Source of the DNA: Marchantia polymorpha subsp. ruderalis
Taxonomy: Eukaryota > Streptophyta > Marchantiopsida > Marchantiales > Marchantiaceae
Assembly: GCA_037833965.1 (NCBI GenBank)
Contig: AP031355.1
Span: 11,371,501 to 11,435,500 of the forward strand
DNA length: 64,000 nucleotides
Direction: 5' to 3'
Shown: positions 22,828 through 35,478 of the stretch, in pieces
How positions within the stretch are numbered: position 1 is the first letter of the stretch
How the letters are laid out: every line of letters starts with the position of its first letter
The notes under the pieces: generated by a model
What the model saw: the letters and a program-made list of their open reading frames with translations, nothing else
Databases searched by the model: none
What the model was told of the DNA's origin: nothing
Position numbers and translations under genes: made by a program

Positions 22828-25800
22828 AAAAAAAGAATAAAAAAATGTTTCCATCAAAGTTCTAATTTCAAGCACCAAGTGCTTAGATTTTGGAATTCTA
22901 TATTCCCAGTGGCCGCTATTACAAGAAGTCTCTCTTCTTCAGAGTTCAATGAGCCATCATCACAGTCTAAGTGTCTGTTCTACCTCTAACGCACTCATTT
23001 TTTGATATTCGTAAATAAGATCTGGAGATAACACCACGCATCATTGCAACGTATCCCATAAACCGCCATGCTCTCGGTTTGTTGTCAACATATCGCAGAA
23101 AACCTGTGGGAATTCCAAATCACAGCGCGGGACCATATACTAGATGTGACAGGCGTGGTTCAGTCTCACGAAATATGTACGAAATCTCGTGGCGAACGCC
23201 CGAGTGCTAAGGCAGATGACTGCAATTCCTTTCACCTTAATCATTGCCCACTTCTCTGGGGAATGATGAATTGCGAATAGTGAGCTAAGAGGTGTTAGCG
23301 CAAGGTATTCGGCTTACTTACGTCGTGAGGAAAATCCCTTTTGTAACCTTTTTGGATTATGACCAAATTTCGATTCATTTTGGCAGCAGTTTAGAGTCTA
23401 AACTGCGTGTGTCTAAACATTAGACCCACGCTGACACCATATATTCGACTTTCTAGATAGTGTTATCGTCGCTTAACAGTGGTCATCTCCTACAGGCCTG
23501 GTCCGCGTTGTTGTTCAAATATTTGATTACTTCCTTCAACAATTACTCGTGTACAGCTAGCGTTTTTGTCCCTTCACGCTTCTCAGTACGACTCTACTTG
23601 GAGCTGTTTCTTACTCCACACAAGCTTTTGTTGTGACATTCAAGCTCAGAGAACATCATCTTGAATGACAATGGAAGTTGGAATATAAACGTTTGGTATG
23701 CTTTCCTTGCAGCGATACTTTAACTCAAACCTCGTTTCACTGCAGAAATACAAAGAGCATGAGAGACTACTCATACCTATGCAGAACAGTAATATAGTTA
23801 TTTCTGATCGGTTGTCGTGTCTGCAGTTCTGATGTGTAAACTTCGCCAAGTCGGAATTGATTCTTGTGAAATATTAGCCCGATTGCAAGGTTAGAGAAAG
23901 GAATTCAACTTCTCCCGACACTCTTTAGGTCTGTTCACCAGTTTCTATTGAGAATTCATGACAGCAAATTGCGCACTCTAGTTGCAATCGACCGAAGACT
24001 GGTTAGAAACCATTAGGATGGAGGTATGATCCGTACTTTCTCCAACGACTTTACATCTTTACCTTCCTGGAGAATTCAATGACTAGCAGACTTCAAACAA
24101 TTGGAAAGACATGAAAGCAACACTTCAAGCACCTCCAATTGGGAATATAGCATCAACCCGAGGAAGTCCAGTGGCATGTCACAAAACAGCTAGGAATTTT
24201 CCACGTTTGCTAGTAGAAAAGATACTAGTAGAATCTCCCAGGGCTAATACAGGCAATCTTAAGTTTCTTCAGGATCTGGAGGGAAAAGCAAACCAAACAT
24301 ACCGTTCTGACCTCCTGCCAACTTACCAGGTAGAAGAGTGATATCTTCTTCTCATATTGACAAAAACCGTGAAAGAAGCTGCGTGATTCCCACATGACTT
24401 ACGACGTTGAGTAAAATTCTTCCTCAAACATGGAAGAGGTGCAGGCTGTTGATGGTCATTATTTGCTATGAAAAAGAGGGACCAACCGCCAAGATAGACT
24501 TGGATATCACCATCAAGATGCAGCTGAATAAATTCGGAACAGAACATTCCTAACCAAAGAGCTCCATGGTTTCGAACCTGCACTCATGAGGGAATATTTG
24601 AGGAAACCAGTAATATAGGTACTTCTGATCTAAAATGTTTTGAGTTAGGTGCCATAACCGCTACCAAAACTAAGATACATCAAAGAGTAAACGGAAAAAA
24701 ATGTGAGCAAGAGCCATTTGAATTGATGACCTCCCGGTCATACGATAAGTGGGAGGCTTTAGGGCCTTACAGCTCATTGTGAAACAATGGAAACCCGAAG
24801 TTCACAATTGATCATCTAGAAACCAAAATTTGAGTTTCCTGCCTAAAATCTATGTCTGCCTTAAGATTACAATACTATAGATGATGAGTGTCTCATGAAA
24901 GAGGATCAAAGAACATCATCCAGCTGGGCTTAATACAGATGAACAATTCAATTTAGTCTTTATGCTCCGGCAACACAGCAAAAATTGCTCTTTTTGTTTG
25001 AATCAATCCTCTAGTGTAACCAATTTCTCTAATCTCCATCCCTCTGATTCGAAACCCTGTTCCAGTTTTGTCCCCTTTCAGAACACAGGATTTTGCCCTC
25101 AATGATGAAGGCGCCTTTTCCCATGCTGTGGAGAGATTTGACTTGGTGTAAAATTCTAAACTGGATTGGTTGTCAGTAAGTAAACATGCATCTACACAGT
25201 TTCTCAAGTCTATCAATCACTCCACGAGCATCAATATTTGGCTTATAGTAAAGAAGTGAAGCCTCTTCCTCCTAAACAAGTCCATCCGTACCTTCTGTCG
25301 AGTGATATCGCTCAACTGTCTAAGTTTCTCACAGCAGATGGACAGCTCCTCTTTATGAGTTTTCTCTCAAATTATGACAGAAAAAATCTGAATGCTGATC
25401 ATTTTGCCCATATATGTATAGTCGGCAACTGGACGCCTAAAAAGAATATGCAGCATCATGGTAACAGCGAGTCATTACGCCATACTAGATAATCTGTACA
25501 TCAAGAGGTAACGGTGGATCCGAACACGAAGTACAACGTCCTCCTGCAAGAGGAAACAGAGAACATGAATGAGACAAGAAAAACTCACCATTCACAAACC
25601 TATCATGCCAAATATCATATCCTATATGCACATCAGCATTAGACAGAGGAGTCTTACAGAGGGTTAAACAACTCCTGCCATCCAAGTTTCTTCCCGTCAA
25701 CACGAGGGATTGCTAGTCTAATGTATAACCTTAAGACATAGCAACCTGTCAAAATTGGTATTTTCAGCGTGTATTTCAAACTGAACAATAAACTAGAGGA

Positions 25801-27452
25801 AGACTACTAGTCCACTATAGACGTGAAGATCAACTTAACCGTGACATTAATCTGGTGAGACTTGCCAGATCTTCAGCTAAGCAGCAAGGCCTTCACACCT
25901 CGAGCGCATTACCTAAACGAGCGAAAAAATATTCTCATAGGAGGGATTCTTGTTTACTCAAACGAACTCCTCTAAAAAGTTCGAGAACAAAGCCTTATGT
26001 AAATTCCAACAGAAGCACAACTACATCATGTTTTTGATCACAGACACAATTAATAAGGCTCCAGAAAACTCAACACCGTAATCCACCCCACCTAATTCGG
26101 TTTCTGGGAGTCCCCAAAACACCCAATGGTATTTTCACCATAGGCATCCAGGTCACATTTAGAGACTTCTCAACAACAGCGCTTCAAAACATAGCAAATC
26201 GCAAACGACGGTAGGCTATTTGTAGCGGAGTACATAGACATGGCAACTTACTGCTGCCATAAACTATACGTACAACGACATTATCTTAGAGAGGGGATGT
26301 TGACAACCCCACTGTGAGCCAATTATATTCTGCTGTAAGAATAAAGCCTTTTGACTGATAACATTTTGTAACTAATCATGTAACCCTATAACTATGATCT
26401 AAAAATCTCTAGATTAAAATCCTTGTCCCAATTTCAACTACAAAGAGTTCCGAAACAGGTAATTTTGAATGGAAGTCCAGGATTGTGCAAAGTCACTTGA
26501 TCCTTCATTCAACTTACTAAACCATCTCTACGACTTACATCTAAACTAGACGAGTATGCAATGGTTTACAGTCTACTAGAAGCAACTATCACATAAAAAC
26601 TTGAACATTTCAGAAAAAATCCTCAGATCAAGAAGTTCAAGAAAATCTTCGTAAATTTGAGACGGGTGACAAAGGTAATTACTAGCACTCCCAGAAATTG
26701 GATGGGAGGAAGCAAACATCGCATTAAATAACGTTGTTCCTACGACACGCTGGAGATCGAAGGCATCATCCTCAGACGTTATCTCCGTAACTGAGACGTC
26801 CGTAGCATAGAGCCGCAAAAACTTCAAATTTAGCATGGAGCTGAGCCTCTAATTCTGAGAGAAAGATTGGGAAACGTTTTGTAACCAGTAGTTTTGTCCA
26901 GAGAGGATATAACTTTCTGTTCGATAACCGATTATAGGCACCTCTTTCTCTAACATGGAAAGATTTTACGTTTTTCTGTTGGTGGGGTTTAGGTTTACAC
27001 GAACCAATCTTCAGCTAAAGCCGAAGACAGCTGCACTTTTTTTGTCATTGTGATTGGGCATCTGTTATCATAATATACCAGCTTTTCGGCTGAGATTTAG
27101 AACCTTAACACTGATCTCATCCACAACAAGAGGACCCCACTATACTTCGACTTTTTTCTCTCGTCTTCGACTTTTCTTAGAGTACTCATCCCTCCAGTAG
27201 AAACGCCAGTGGTGCTAATAATTGAGTTGTGCGATGAAGACACATCCTACTCTGGTCGATAAGTTTCTTCCTCCGTTCTAGTACATTAAAACGAGAAATT
27301 TCTAAACCACATTTCTAAGCTTTGATAATGAAATAACAATTCAGATAAAAGCGTATGAAATGGGACACACCGTGCAGCTAGAACTTCCATAAAAAGTAGA
27401 TTAACCTTTAAACACACTCCCTGGCGTACACACCTGAGAATCCCTAATGCAT
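22828..27452. other. Gene-like composition with unresolved coding-like segments
   Basis: The composition is close to that of the neighbouring genes and unlike the AT-rich repeats. On the minus strand several open segments look protein-like: 26576-26836 (starts MLNLKFLRLYATDVSV), around 25640-25730 (IPRVDGKKLGWQELFNPL, then a GTAAG donor), and 24953-25216 (ends RAIFAVLPEHKD). I could not join them in phase or recognise a family. They may be exons of an unrecognised minus-strand gene lying just 3' of the NAC gene, or a decayed gene. Confidence 0.3.
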
Positions 27453-30061
27453 TTAGGTGCTGGACAGGCTGTCACTATTGTCATTCGGATCAATACTCCT
27501 CATCACTTCCGATGCTTCCTGGGAAGTTAATTTCAGGTCCTGTGATTGAAATCAAAGACAATAAGGATTTGGTTCACACCATGCATCCAGCAACCATAGC
27601 AATACTGTGTGGATAAAGATTTCAGTTCCCTATGTAGAAAGAATGATTTTCCTGTCAAAAATCTACTTTACAAGAACTTAAGATAAGAAACTTACTTGAA
27701 CAAACACATCAAAATCATAACGAACACAGAAGTAGAATATACCGGGAAAATAGCTGGAGGCGTACTCAAAAGATATTCATCAAAAGTATAAAAGTAGTCG
27801 GTATGCGGATTGAAGTGGTAAGGTGTGTCGAGAAGACCGTCAACACCACCACCACCCTCGATATCAAGATTAGCATCCCAATCCCAAGAAATCGGCAGGA
27901 GCTCTTCGTCGCACTCTAAATCAGTCAAGCCGATCACATTCCCCTCTGTATCCATGACGGGATATGGTTGCTCATGATAATCATCTCGTGGAGGATATTC
28001 AACCGCCGCCATGGCATTTTCATTTTGACACGACTTTCCAGAAGTGGAAACTTCTTCATACAAGTCAGGCGAACCATTCTCAGAAAAAAGTTCTTCAAAA
28101 GGAACAGACTGCACCAATCCACCACTTTGAAGACTTCCAGTCTTCACACAAGGAGTCAAGCTCTGCATCATCCAAGTGCAACCACTTGAAAGACTTAGTT
28201 TTAGGGCATTTCTTCTTCTCGACATCAACTTAATGCTGGTGTTAGAAAGAAATATTTTCTTCGTAAGGCGTTCAGATAAACCATGAGACAAGACGTTAGT
28301 CTACGACCGCTGTCACATGCATCCTTCTTACACTCCATTATAATTATCGTGGGAGCCGCTAAAACACTAACTTCCACTCCCAGCGTTTTCAAACTCTGTA
28401 GCTATGACAAAGAACTTGTGATGATCACCTGCGGAAGCCTGTGAGATATTCCGAGGGTGGATGTCAGCTCGGAAGTTAAGTGGTCTGATTTTCCCATAAC
28501 AGTCTGCAATCGAACAGATCAGATAGGGCCTAAGCATTAGAATGCACAAAAGAAGCATATGCCGTCAACGGCAAGTCGATATCGTCGGGAGGAAATAAAA
28601 GACTGGTCTACATTCACTGACTAATATCTACAAGTCAACACTACCAGAGAGCTTGCTTCGCGTTGTTCAGAAGAGGAGCAGTGTGAAAAACAAAGACGAT
28701 GCAGGGATGCATAATTCCATGGGAAGGAAAAACAAACTCTTACCATTTCAGAGCCTCTCCCAGACTGCGTTGGTGTCCTAGTGGTTACCGACTCTGGAGG
28801 TGCTTGCACTGGAGGAGACGCTTCCCTTGTTCTATGTCGAGAGAACTGGGGTCTGACGGGTGCATCTCTTTTCGGGGTAATAAGAGTACCCCTTGACACA
28901 TCACTAACACTTGCCCCAACGACGATTTCTCGATTAGATCTAGGCTGGGGTTGACATGTTTCGGCCTTAGAACTATTACCTTCGGCAAATACACCGTCAT
29001 ATTGCTTTCCTCCCGTACACTGCCGAGGTTGCTTTTGGAAAAAAACTTTACATACAACCAATTCTCCATCTCTCTCCTCTTCCTCAGGTCCTAAATGGTA
29101 TTGATGCAATATCCAGTTGGTTTTTTCCGACTTTGCTTTCTTTTTCCCTGAATATAGGTTCCTGTAAAGTACCATTATCTTCTTCCAACCCAAATGTTGA
29201 CCACCATCAAGAACTGGCCTCGTTTTCCCAGTTTTGTGCCAACGTGTTTCCACTCCTGATTCTTCATCCTCGTTATGGATCTTACGACGCTTCCTCGTAC
29301 CAGTTGTGTAGGCCTTGGCTGGTTTATGGAAGAAATGACGGCTGCTTCCGTCTGTCTTCACACCTGCAGACGCACTGATCATATGAGAAGACTTGGATAG
29401 TATTGGATGGAGACCTTATATGAAAAAGACCAAGCTCTTTATGCAGTGAAGGAAATGGACACTCACCAGGAAGGTTCTCAGGATGAGTCTGACAAATCCC
29501 ATCATTGCCGTCAAGGTGAGAGATAAAGTCATCGATTCTAGGATGTGAAACCTCCTTCCCGACTCCCACCTTAGCAGCAAGATGTCGCAGTAGTTCCTCG
29601 TCGCTTGGGTCAAAACGAACCCCAGCTGGAAGGCCAACCCAATCCATAGCCTGCAATTCTACCATCTGACTGGGTTCAGAAGTAATTATCCTACCCCTCA
29701 TTCCTATTCTCATCCTCATGCCATACCTTTAATACATACGAACACTTAACTTATGATTAAAGATTACTGCAGGCTTCATTTTCAGTACAGATAAGCTTCG
29801 TACGTAGTCCAAAGGTACAAAGGGATGGGAGAAAAGGTATACCGTCCTCCTGCCAACATGATGGCCACAAGATGGACAATCTTCTCTTACTTCCAGGCCA
29901 GGGAGTGCAGTTGTGTCATCCTGAGCCAGACTGTAGGCATCATTACGCTGGTGAGTAGCATTATCAATTTGACGAACCAGCTGATCCATGAATCGACCCC
30001 ACCTGTCTGAAAACCGATGAAGTGGTCGTGAGAGTCTGCCAGAAATCGGTCTGTGTCTCAA
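27453..30061 (-). CDS. SOG1: SOG1-like NAC transcription factor (DNA-damage response)
   Basis: SOG1 is the plant regulator of the DNA-damage response, phosphorylated by ATM/ATR at SQ sites. Exons from splice signals: 30061-29843, 29650-29467, 29363-28744, 28503-28429, about 28228 or 28217 to 27743, and 27539-27453. Exon 1 ends with CPSCGHHVG, matching the Cys-rich box before the NAC domain in SOG1. Exons 2-3 give the NAC core [70 protein letters not shown] and [11 protein letters not shown]. The C-terminus is acidic ([16 protein letters not shown]) and the last exon has an SQ motif in LTSQEASE. The start is uncertain: the first in-frame Met is used, with another at 29989. The fifth exon shows a frame conflict described in the findings. 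Confidence 0.88.
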
Positions 30062-32180
30062 CCTCAGTGAGTTATATCTGAATGTGTGACAAACAAAGAG
30101 ATGTCTACAAGTACCTCTCGGGAGAACATTTTACTTCCTTGATCCGTTCATGATTTCCTACATGCTCCATTCACAAAAAGGTAAATGTATCCCTTCGAGT
30201 CTCGCGAACCAAAAGACATAGGACTTCATACGACGATTCCAAGCATTACAAATTTCCAACTACGACTCCGGGCAGGGTTGAGGAAACAGCGTACAGAATC
30301 AGTTGAATTCCAATTTCATTGTGCTCTACAGCTGAACTGACTAAAGGAAAAAAAACCCGTGCCTGTGCCCCAAATTCATTACTTCTCTCGGCTACTCTTG
30401 AGAAAGCAATCATTTCAAAACCGTTCCTTCTCACACTCTGATAACGATTGATGACTTTTGGGCAGGTTAGACGAAACACAGATACCACTTGTCCATTACA
30501 GGAACTGATAGAGCTCACTCCGAGCATGCCAGCTTAAAAAAATTAGCCTCCCACTATGTTCGGAAATTCAAGCATTCTTATCGGGAGTGATATGTAGTGA
30601 GAGGGTCAAGCTAGACATCTATCTCCATCTTCACCTCGATGATCTCGATTCTTCATTTGCTCAGGGTCAGAGAGTGTTCGCGTAACTATTCAAGGCAAGC
30701 TTGGAGGGATCCACAAACTCGAAATCCGCGGATAATCAACACAGACAGAAAATCTACGTGATCGGCGCAATATGATGGGGCGAAGCCAGCCAAGAAACCA
30801 CACTACAACCCCCTGCCGCTTCTCGGAGTTACGGCAAATCCGATAGACCGAACTTGTGCGCCGAAAATTCCCTCCGTTCCAAGAAACTTACACATCATCT
30901 CTCGCTATCCTGAGATTGTCCAAACCATCACCCCACACACCAAAGGAATTGAAACGAAACACTCACGAGTTTCGCGAGAGGCCAGCGGCTCCGTTCAGCC
31001 GTTTTCAAACGATGTAAACAACGCTCCAAAGTACACCACCGATTCCACACGCGCAGAACCGCTAAACCCCTCCGTTCCTCTGCGCGTCTTCCCTAAACCC
31101 CTAACACCCGTTCCTGGATTTGCAGCTCGAATGTTTGACACCACTGTCCCCACTCCTCTTCCACCCGCAACGCAGGCAACACGAAAGATGGCAATCTTCG
31201 GCGCAGTCCGGTTGCGGATGTCAGAGGAGCGGGCTGCAGAAGGAGTCTGCAAGCGCTAGCTAGTAACCATGAGCACCAATCTTCTCGACTCGCTCGACCT
31301 CAACTCATCGACAATCAATCAATCAATCTCGCCAACAACGACGGAGCTCCAGACCGCCCGCCCGCCCGCAGCAGCAGCAGCACTAGTTCTCCTCCGCCTC
31401 CTCCTCCTGCTCCTCGTCTCCGCTCCGTGCTCAAAAAACAATCGGACAGAGTAAAAGCGCAAAGGCGAACAAGTAGAGCGAGCGCAAGACTCAGATCAGG
31501 CTCGGACGCGCAAAATTCCCAGCGTCCGCCTCCAGCTACCCGCAGCTACCTTTGGGTTCGGATCCGGACCGAGTTTGTCCTGTTCCGGCGAATTCCGAGT
31601 TGGCGACGCTCCGGTGCGACGCCAATTCCATGAAGTGTGGCACGGAAGCTACCGAATAATATATTGTCCCGTTCTGACATGCCTCTGCTCGTATGAACAT
31701 CCCAGAATGCACATCCCAGCCCAGCCCCAAATGACCAGTTACAGACGTGAGACGAGTTTATCCTCCGGATCGTAGGGGTCGCGGGCTCATCTTCTGCGGA
31801 CTTTGTCTCTGGCGCGTGCGTATTTTTTAAAACCCTCGTTTATTGCTTGCTCGTTGGCTTGATGCAGCGAGTCTCAGCAATTCCTCATCCTTGCCCTCTA
31901 AATTGCTCCCTCTAAGCAGGTCGAATAATCTAGCCCCCGCCGAAGGTTCCCCCAACACAGTACTGTACGTCGAATGTGCTGCGATTGTAGCTCCCACTGC
32001 TATTATTCCACATCTTCGCTTCTGCGCCATTTCTGTCCATTCTGCCACGCAGTTTGGAATCCAACGGTCGGATTATCAACCGATTTGTCTGATTTTGTGA
32101 ACTCAGATTGATAAAAATATTTATGTCCCAATTATGTGTTCATTTTATACCCGAGCCTGTTGAGCCTTCCGAACAAAATA
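30062..32180. promoter_or_regulatory. SOG1-like gene upstream region
   Basis: This is upstream of the NAC gene and has gene-like to GC-rich composition, peaking at about 30950-31600 with many C/T-rich and CG words. It may contain 5' UTR exons or the promoter. Short open frames occur on both strands, including a plus-strand one at 31269-31454 rich in Ala and Leu, but none is convincing. A separate divergent transcript is possible. Confidence 0.35.
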
Positions 32181-32219
32181 ATTTTAGTCTCACCGCTTCA
32201 GGAGCGGTGAGACTAAAAT
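32181..32219. repeat. Perfect 17-bp inverted repeat, 5-nt loop
   Basis: ATTTTAGTCTCACCGCT at 32181-32197 pairs base for base with AGCGGTGAGACTAAAAT at 32203-32219 around the loop TCAGG. No matching gene lies next to it. It could form a stable hairpin in RNA from either strand. Confidence 0.9.
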
Positions 32220-32567
32220 GTCGAGAAGCGAGTCGAGCGAGAGAGAGATGCATTCATTCAATACAAATCTTGGTCACGGGGAAATAATGATCAAAAATAA
32301 AAAAATTTAAGGGTATCGAAGATTGAAGGCTTGTTTTTTTTTTTTGGTTGAAATAAAACTTCTCGACGAAGTAAACGACAGCGGTAAAAGTACAACCCAT
32401 GATTCTCAGTAACCCCTACGATAGCCTCAGAGTCTACAGTACCCAACTGCTCTCGGTTTGGCTCGGTTACCTCTTCGACACGCTACCTTTATTAGCACTT
32501 ACACTCATCCCAGTTTCATCAGCGTCCCAGTAAACATATGCCACGTGCATGCGATTCCTCCTTCGTG
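32220..32567. other. Intergenic spacer
   Basis: No gene seen. A CACGTG G-box followed by CATGCGA lies near 32541-32553. A T-run is at about 32334-32345. Confidence 0.4.
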
Positions 32568-33358
32568 CACCCGGTGGTGGCTTCCGACATGGCACCTGAG
32601 GTTCGAGTTATAGAAACCTGGTGGTTTCCACCGTGGCACCCGATGTTCGAGTTAGAGAAACCCGGTGGTGGTTTCCACCGTGGCACCCGATGTTCGAGTT
32701 AACCACACGACCGGCAGCGGCAGCGAATCCTCGCTTGTTATTGGCACCCGAGCTTCCCCTTTACCACACGGGAGTGAGTGGCAATTTGATATATCCTAGG
32801 TGGCAAAGAAATCGACTTCTCCAAACTACCAGGCACTTCCGACTGGAAATCCGGTTTTTCCGAAATATATCGACTCCACGTGTACTTTCACGCCTTCTGG
32901 AGTACTCTTCCAAAGACTTCTCACCGCTGCGTTGTAATTAGTAGAGATATTTTTCCCTTTTCACTCCAAAGACACTACCTGTAGTGTGGTAGAGGTTATG
33001 GAATTCTCTCCAGCTGGCCAACTTAGGCCTACGAAAACCTGGTTTTCTTATAGCCAGGAGGTTGGGGCCGGCTGCCGGTAGTAAGGGCCTTACCACACTA
33101 CCCGAAACCCGCTGTGGCTTCCAACGTGGCAACCTAGGTTCGAGTCAGAGAAACCAGGTCGTGGCTTCACCCGACGTTCGAGTTAGAGAACCCGGTGCTG
33201 GCTTCCAACGTGGCACCCGAGGTTCGAGTTAGAGAAACCCGATGGTGGCTTCCAACGTGGCACCCGAGGTTCGAGTTGGAGAAACCCGATGGTGTCTTCC
33301 TACGTGGCACCCGGGGTTCGAGTTAAAGAAACCCGGTGGTAGCTTCCAACGTGGCACG
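32568..33358 (+). repeat. 47-bp minisatellite in two clusters
   Basis: The unit reads roughly TTCGAGTTAGAGAAACCCG, then GTGGTGGCTTCCAACGTGG, then CACCCGAGG. Cluster 1 spans 32568-32705. Cluster 2 spans 33106-33358 with full units exactly 47 bp apart. ACGTGGC falls at 33124, 33208, 33255, 33302 and 33349. Cluster 1 units carry CCGTGGC or CATGGC instead. The 400 bp between them is not repeated but contains an 11-bp inverted pair, GTAGTGTGGTA near 32982 and TACCACACTAC near 33089, which may mark a small insertion. Confidence 0.85.
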
Positions 33359-33569
33359 CTGAGATGGAATTAAATGGCGCGAGGCAGAAGACGGTATTCC
33401 TGCTGTATAAACGGAGCAGACGCGTTGCGTGTTGTTGGAAAGTTTATACAACTGTTGGTAGTATGCGCAGATGCTGCTGGGCTTTCTGGATCCGATGATC
33501 CACAATCTGCCTTGCGGCCCAAAAGTCAAGGTTCCGGAGACCGCGAGCAACAGCGAGATTAAGATGCAA

Positions 33570-33960
33570 GATCCTCTCTTCGTTTCTCTCACCACTGTAC
33601 CCCTATCCACCGCATTCCCAGCCTCGAGTCAGGGAATGAACTCAGGCGCCCCCGCTATTATAGCCCAACACCGGGAACCAATCAAAGTATTGAATGGATG
33701 AAACCGAAGTGGTTTCTCTGGCGAGTCCTGTCGTACCCTCTCCCGCTCTCCCTATCCACCGCATTCCAAGTCTCGAGTCACGGGATGAAATAATAAACCA
33801 TCTGATGCACCAAACCATAAGGAGCCGTTCCAGCATTACATGGATGAAACCAGATTGGTTTCTCTGGTTACTCCTGTCTGATCCTCTCCTGGTATTCCTA
33901 TCCATCGCATTCCAAGTCTCGAGTCATGGAATTAAACAAGCAACTTATCCAGCAAGAAGC
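33570..33960 (+). repeat. About 147-bp tandem repeat, three copies
   Basis: CTATCCACCGCATTCC (third copy CTATCCATCGCATTCC) begins at 33603, 33752 and 33898, each followed by a CTCGAGTCA word and a GGAATGAA or GGGATGAA variant. A second shared block, GGATGAAACC then GGTTTCTCTGG, lies between copies. Spacing is 149 and 146 bp. Short open frames run across the repeat on both strands and are not believable genes. Confidence 0.8.
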
Positions 33961-35387
33961 AAATAGTACACAAAGTGTAACATGGATTAAAACAGATTTG
34001 GTAAATCAAGCCAGCACACAATACCAACACGTCCTGAAAGTTGTCTTATTCAAATTAAAATTTCACATATTATATCGTATTCTTGAAATTCCTCCCACTT
34101 AGAATATTTCAAAATATCGCTATTCTCATTAGTATCCTTCAAATTCTAATACCAATTTGTAGTTTTGATCAATGTTTACAAATATAAATGTTTCCAAAAA
34201 AATAATCACTTGAAATGTGTGGTTCACATCCACAAGATTATATCCATGAAACAATTTTTCAATTGAAATTTGCTACACAATTTCAATTGAATTTGTGTAA
34301 AAGAAACTTCTTCCAATCTTAAAATATAGCGGTAGATTAAATAATCTGACTAATCAAATCTACACTAATTTGAATTAATCAAAACCTAAAGTAATTCATA
34401 GCGTACTGTGCATTATAATACAGACTACTAAATATGTTATTTTGATGCAAAGTTTCTCTTACAAAGGTCCTAAGCAGATATTATGAAGTAAATGTATATT
34501 GAATACCTAATTTGAATAGACTCAAATACATATAAAGTCTCAACCTTTGATATTCAACCATAAAGATATATTCAATGACCATTTGATTAAACACGTCATT
34601 GAAATATTTTTTTCTTCAGATGATTGTATCTAGTTGAAGTTTTCAACAGTTTAATTCTAAAATGTTGAAAACTTACACTAAAATGTTAAAAATCTCACTT
34701 TAAAAATGAAAATTTTATAATAAAAATGATTTAAACATAGAAAATTGAGTTTAATGTATGAAAAAAATACTCATAACTTGTGGATACAACTTGTTGTCAT
34801 ACTAAATTTCCGTGAATCATTTTGGTATATAAGATAATAGGCTGAAAGATAGATTTTTATACATACAAATCAACATAAATAAATATATATATTGTAAATT
34901 AAGTCATATAATTCAACCACAAATAGTTTAAGAATCATAATTATAATATTTATTTTTGCACGCATTTACTCTTAAATTTAACATCCAAATCACAACAAAA
35001 AATAATTGCAATCAAGATACTAGATCTTGATTATTTGAAGCATTACATTATTTCCAATGTAGAATTCAATTTCATATTACAAGCTTTGCAATGTACATAT
35101 TATTCTTCTAGATCTATCATTTTCATAAATTTTATTTCACAAGTTTTAGATTATTCGCTATGTCATGAAACTAATAGAAAAATCTCTTGGTACACTTAAA
35201 CTTCATGATTTGGGGTACAGCGATGTGGGTCATTATTTCCGCGCTCGTTGCTGTGAATCGTGCGAGGATGGCTTGCAAGCGGGAAATGTCAGTTAAAACT
35301 TGGAAGACAAGTAATTGTTTGGGGAAACAGGGAGTACTGAATAGTACGTCTATCAATGGCTTTATTCTACATTCTGCAACGTAGGTA
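33961..35387. other. AT-rich DNA, no gene seen
   Basis: 33961-35160 is AT-rich with no open frame. A short balanced segment at 35165-35385 has overlapping 61-65 codon frames on both strands and no recognised product. Confidence 0.45.
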
Positions 35388-35416
35388 TAAAGGTTAGGGT
35401 CATTCCCTAACCTTTA
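35388..35416. repeat. Perfect 12-bp inverted repeat, 5-nt loop
   Basis: TAAAGGTTAGGG pairs exactly with CCCTAACCTTTA around TCATT. It lies in intergenic DNA and belongs to the set of short near-perfect hairpins discussed in the findings. Confidence 0.9.
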
Positions 35417-35478
35417 CACATTTGAATGAGTTTCAAATCACACATCCAATATTTCTCTTGAGTGTCTATACAGCACTA

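Noticed and set aside
25544-25588. GTGAGT...CTTGCAG pair that looks like an intron on the minus strand
   Set aside because: It would be only 45 nt, too short for a normal plant intron, and the joined frame gives no recognisable protein.
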